Shown here piece by piece: positions 62,101 to 64,000 of a stretch of 64,000 nucleotides of DNA. Under the pieces are notes generated by a model that ran no database searches, was not told the DNA's origin, and worked only from the letters and a program-made list of their open reading frames with translations. The DNA lies in assembly GCF_014873915.1 (NCBI RefSeq), contig NZ_JADBEJ010000005.1, positions 868,001 through 932,000 on the forward strand, given 5' to 3'. The stretch comes from Amycolatopsis roodepoortensis (GTDB lineage Bacteria; Actinomycetota; Actinomycetes; Mycobacteriales; Pseudonocardiaceae). Both the position numbers and the translations under genes were made by a program. The number at the start of each line of letters is the position of its first letter. Position 1 is the stretch's first letter.

Positions 62101-64000
62101 CGTCGTACTGCGGCGCCCTGCCGGGTCGGTTGTGGACAACGGCAGGTCCTTCGGGCTCCACTCCTGGGTGGACGTCTTCCCAGTCGCGTCTGTCGTCGAC
62201 AGCGTCCGATCGGCTTCGTCGTAGGTCACCTTGCTCGAGAACCCGGTCGCCGGCGTGAGACCGGCCGTGTCGGTGTACGTCGTGCGGTTCGCCGGGTCGT
62301 ACCGGTAGCCGGTCGAAGGCCGCGGTTGTCCCGGAGCGGGCGCAGGCTCGGTCACGGAAGCGACCTGCGTCTTCCCGTTCTGGACCGCGTAGGCGATGGC
62401 CGTGTACGTCTCCGTGGTGTTGCGGTGGGCCGCGTCCACAGCCACCCAATCGACCGCGAGCGGACTTCGGACACCCGTCACGAGACCGTTCGCGTCGTAT
62501 AGGTAGTCGTTGTTCTCCGCGCCGGGGTCTTCGATCCGGGCCAGCCGTCCCTGTGCGTACCAAAGACGCGTTTCGGTCCCGTCCCAGTAGCTGATGCGGC
62601 ACAACATCTGTGACGGCGGCAGCGCGTCGGTGCCCGCGGGCGCGGCGACTGAGCCGTAACAATCGTCGCCGGGCCGGTTGTAGTGCAACGTATGTACCCG
62701 CCCGGAGACCGGGTCCTTGATCTGCGTCAACCGCGACGGCGTGCCGCTGTAGATGTTCAGCAACGCGGCGGGCTTGCGCGAATCGGCCGCGGTTCCTTGT
62801 GTGTCGAGCTTGCCGTCGGCGCGGAACGTGAACACGTCGCCGCCTTCGTGAAGCGTGACCCGGCCTGAGGTGTCCAGGGCAAGGACACCGTCTTCGTTCT
62901 GGGGCGGGGTGTAGCCACCGGTGCTCTTCTTGGTCCAGGTGTGCTTGGCGCCCGTGGCGTCGGTCAGGACGATGTTCTGGTCGGTGACCTTGGCTTCGGT
63001 GTAGCTCGAGCCGTCTCCGTCCAAGTCCGCCGAAAGCGTCCAGCCCTGCGGCAGGACCGGCAGGTCGGAGGTGTAGAGCCAGTCGGCGGGCACGATCTGC
63101 GGAGCGACGGTGGTGTTGTCGGTGGTCCGCACGAACAACCGCATCTTCGCCGCGCCAGTGGCCTCGGCGTTCTCGACCTTGATGGGAACGCGCTGGCCCG
63201 CTGTCAGAACGACGTTGGTCGCCTGCGTCCAGTTGAGATCGCTGGGCGTGCCGACGTCGTAGACCTTGGCGCCGTTGATCCACACCACGGCACCGTCATC
63301 GTGCACGCCGGCGAACTGGTAGGTCCCTGCCACTGGCGCTTGGAAGAAACCCTCCCAGCGAGCGACGAACCAGTCCCCCGGCAACGCCGGGGCGAACGGC
63401 GAATCCACGCCCCAATCGACGTTGACCTGCGGCTCGGTCCGCACCAGCACAGGCTGCTGGGCGTCGCTGATCAGGCCGTTGTGCGACAGGTCTACGAAGT
63501 AGGAGGCCTTGAGGCCCTTGTTCTCCCGCTGCTGGGAGTTGTAACCGAAGGTCAGGCCGGCGTTCCCACCGACGGTTTCGAATGTCGGTGTCTGCTGCGA
63601 CAACGAGGCGTTGCCGTTGGCCAGGTTGACCGTGACAGGGCCGGCGTCATCCGCCGGAGAGGGACCGTGGTCGCCGATCCGCTGGTCGATCTTGAAATGA
63701 CCGACCCACGTCGGCGTGATCGTCGTGGTACCGCTGTAGGTCATCGCCTGCCAGGTGTAGGCGACACCGTCCTGCAGAATCCCCGCGGGGACCGTCCAGG
63801 TCGGAGTCGTCAGGCAGCCGGACTCGACCACGACACCGGACTTGGCGTCGGCACCGGTCGCGATGCGGAAGCAGTACTTGACCGGCTCACCGTCGGGATC
63901 GGTGACCGGCTTGACCGACAAAGTCGGGCTGAGCGAGGTCGACACGGTACCGTCGGCCGGTCCCACCAGGCTCGTTGCCGGTGCAGGGGAGCCGGTGTCG
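59125..64000 (-). CDS. RHS/YD-repeat polymorphic toxin 2 with PA14 domains (5' end outside window)
   Basis: At least 1,625 residues are in the window without frameshift. Two PA14-like carbohydrate-binding domains are seen (GLKASYFVDL with FAGVHDDGAVVWINGAKVYD, and AVAYYDND with FRVLADDGVRVWVDDQIVID). They are followed by many YD repeats and an RHS core end (RFLSVDPEEGGSANDYDYV, GDPINSLDLDGHGW). The ~150-residue variable tail has a helical pretoxin region with alternating hydrophobic stretches. It ends in a very basic tip with several His (YKRHRIALHAPHAVNRR, VGRWHIHTGKK). The tip is the presumed toxin; no family was recognised. Confidence 0.85.
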   Translation of the reverse strand, partial: DTGSPAPATSLVGPADGTVSTSLSPTLSVKPVTDPDGEPVKYCFRIATGADAKSGVVVESGCLTTPTWTVPAGILQDGVAYTWQAMTYSGTTTITPTWVGHFKIDQRIGDHGPSPADDAGPVTVNLANGNASLSQQTPTFETVGGNAGLTFGYNSQQRENKGLKASYFVDLSHNGLISDAQQPVLVRTEPQVNVDWGVDSPFAPALPGDWFVARWEGFFQAPVAGTYQFAGVHDDGAVVWINGAKVYDVGTPSDLNWTQATNVVLTAGQRVPIKVENAEATGAAKMRLFVRTTDNTTVAPQIVPADWLYTSDLPVLPQGWTLSADLDGDGSSYTEAKVTDQNIVLTDATGAKHTWTKKSTGGYTPPQNEDGVLALDTSGRVTLHEGGDVFTFRADGKLDTQGTAADSRKPAALLNIYSGTPSRLTQIKDPVSGRVHTLHYNRPGDDCYGSVAAPAGTDALPPSQMLCRISYWDGTETRLWYAQGRLARIEDPGAENNDYLYDANGLVTGVRSPLAVDWVAVDAAHRNTTETYTAIAYAVQNGKTQVASVTEPAPAPGQPRPSTGYRYDPANRTTYTDTAGLTPATGFSSKVTYDEADRTLSTTDATGKTSTQEWSPKDLPLSTTDPAGRRSTTVYDYADRPTDAYGPAPGSCFIGQVPNGSCAMSHGHTGYDEGINGLAVAYYDNDSLSGAPKAYATGIGGPAGQFVKNWNSDAPTTGIPADHFSLRATGDIVFPAAGDYTFRVLADDGVRVWVDDQIVIDDWRNTTPAWRSGVVRNSTPGAARRIRIDYYEFDLTAQLELHWTTPAGTQEPVPGAQLKPRYGLTTSTTATESDGVPDKSGVTRFDENGLDPVYGLATSGQGNPGGLKITGSVGYETPGSGYLRKTSKTMATGAKTVYAYYGDTETRANPCVAGSAPVNQGGLAKVITSAAPATGPARVDERVYDASGRAVAESNGGEWTCTTYDDRDRPLEERVPASASSPARTVKHQYSVGGDPLTSAVSDENGTITTTADLLGRVVAYTDVNGVRTSTAYDQVGRTVSSTVTPPDAVDAPRVLTFTYDDAGRALSQKLDAVVLATVTYDSAGELATVAYANGTSLAGVTKDAAARTLSLGWKTSDNKDVTSQVGRTAAGTIVDESLAGVDARPNAPNYVYDGAGRLTEAFVTGHHYTYDYTSPASTTCPAGTQANAGVNTNRVRLVDESAAGTAETRYCYDVADRLLATQGGTGLSGFTYDRAGNTTGWTAADGTVTTLTWDGSDRNTGVKTSGPVAAANAEVAYTRDATDRIVRRDPRNCDNNAVIRYGFTGDGDAPDLTLDAAGRLTSLSLSLPGGVLYTTKVGSDGAFTPAYDHPSVRGDLVLTTDVAGHQVGTLRAFDPYGQPLSSTGAVDPQAVPDNSPGSMDYGWLGEHQRAYEHAGGIALVQMGARPYSPLLGRFLSVDPEEGGSANDYDYVAGDPINSLDLDGHGWFSSLVGAVTRVAQVVSWVPGPIGSIASGVAAVGNAIQGNWGAAAQYAFGALTGGASKWIGAAVGAVKAVGRVASKAGRWFTATTRSASAASRANKILRKVKIGGQGIGYKRHRIALHAPHAVNRRYSKRTKPHVGRWHIHTGKKRTARRVFRVWRKI

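Noticed and set aside
1..64000. tRNA, rRNA, complete insertion sequences or phage integrases
   Set aside because: None could be recognised; mobility in the right part is inferred only from gene remnants and CRISPR repeats.

Overview
The window is high-GC DNA with GTG and TTG starts and many ATGA/GTGA gene overlaps. It carries Lsr2-like, PucR-like, DUF3558-type and MmyB-like genes, LAxTG surface anchors and an error-prone dnaE2 behind a LexA-like box. This points to a filamentous actinobacterium, most likely Pseudonocardiales (Amycolatopsis-like). The genus is an inference.

Left part (1-18,000): a truncated dnaE2 is followed by a small catabolic/export locus. It comprises a Tat-type alpha/beta hydrolase, a zinc alcohol dehydrogenase, an MFS exporter and a divergent XRE/MmyB regulator. 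A 32-bp element lies upstream of both the hydrolase and the MFS/regulator pair, so they probably form one regulon. Next is a polymorphic-toxin locus: a secreted RHS/YD-repeat protein ending in a CdiA-type RNase A domain with its CdiI immunity gene, interrupted by two apparent -1 frameshifts. Small membrane and hypothetical genes and a superoxide dismutase follow.

Surface module (18,500-26,800): two large secreted repeat proteins (six SdrD-B-like and eight DUF11-like repeats), both ending in LAxTG sortase signals. They flank an Lsr2 paralogue that lacks the RGR DNA-binding core. Strong terminators follow each large gene.

CRISPR: array 1 (26,868-27,504) has type I-E-like repeats decaying to the right. 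Array 2 (48,313-48,885) is heavily decayed but shares the last spacer and downstream flank of array 1. A lone repeat sits at 55,927. No cas gene is in the window.

Stress island (27,500-47,300): a run of 15 co-directional, mostly overlapping or closely spaced genes reads dnaK, grpE, dnaJ, cbpM, clpB, pucR, a small protein, DyP peroxidase, zwf, small protein, CBS protein, quinone-reductase-like, haloalkane-dehalogenase-like and two small proteins. Divergent from it lie a YdeP-type molybdopterin oxidoreductase, a possible SecB-like protein and an FUSC membrane protein. The far end carries a second PucR and a shortened CbpM, paralogous to those in the operon. The set looks like a combined protein-folding, NADPH-supply and oxidant/solvent-defence unit.

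Right part (47,300-64,000): an accessory region full of gene remnants (ATP-grasp, LigD polymerase domain, a membrane protein). It also holds an unrecognised two-gene nuclease-like pair, an HNH protein, a membrane pentapeptide-repeat protein, a DUF6210-like gene, a DUF3558-type lipoprotein and a second RHS toxin with PA14 domains and its candidate immunity gene, which runs off the window end.
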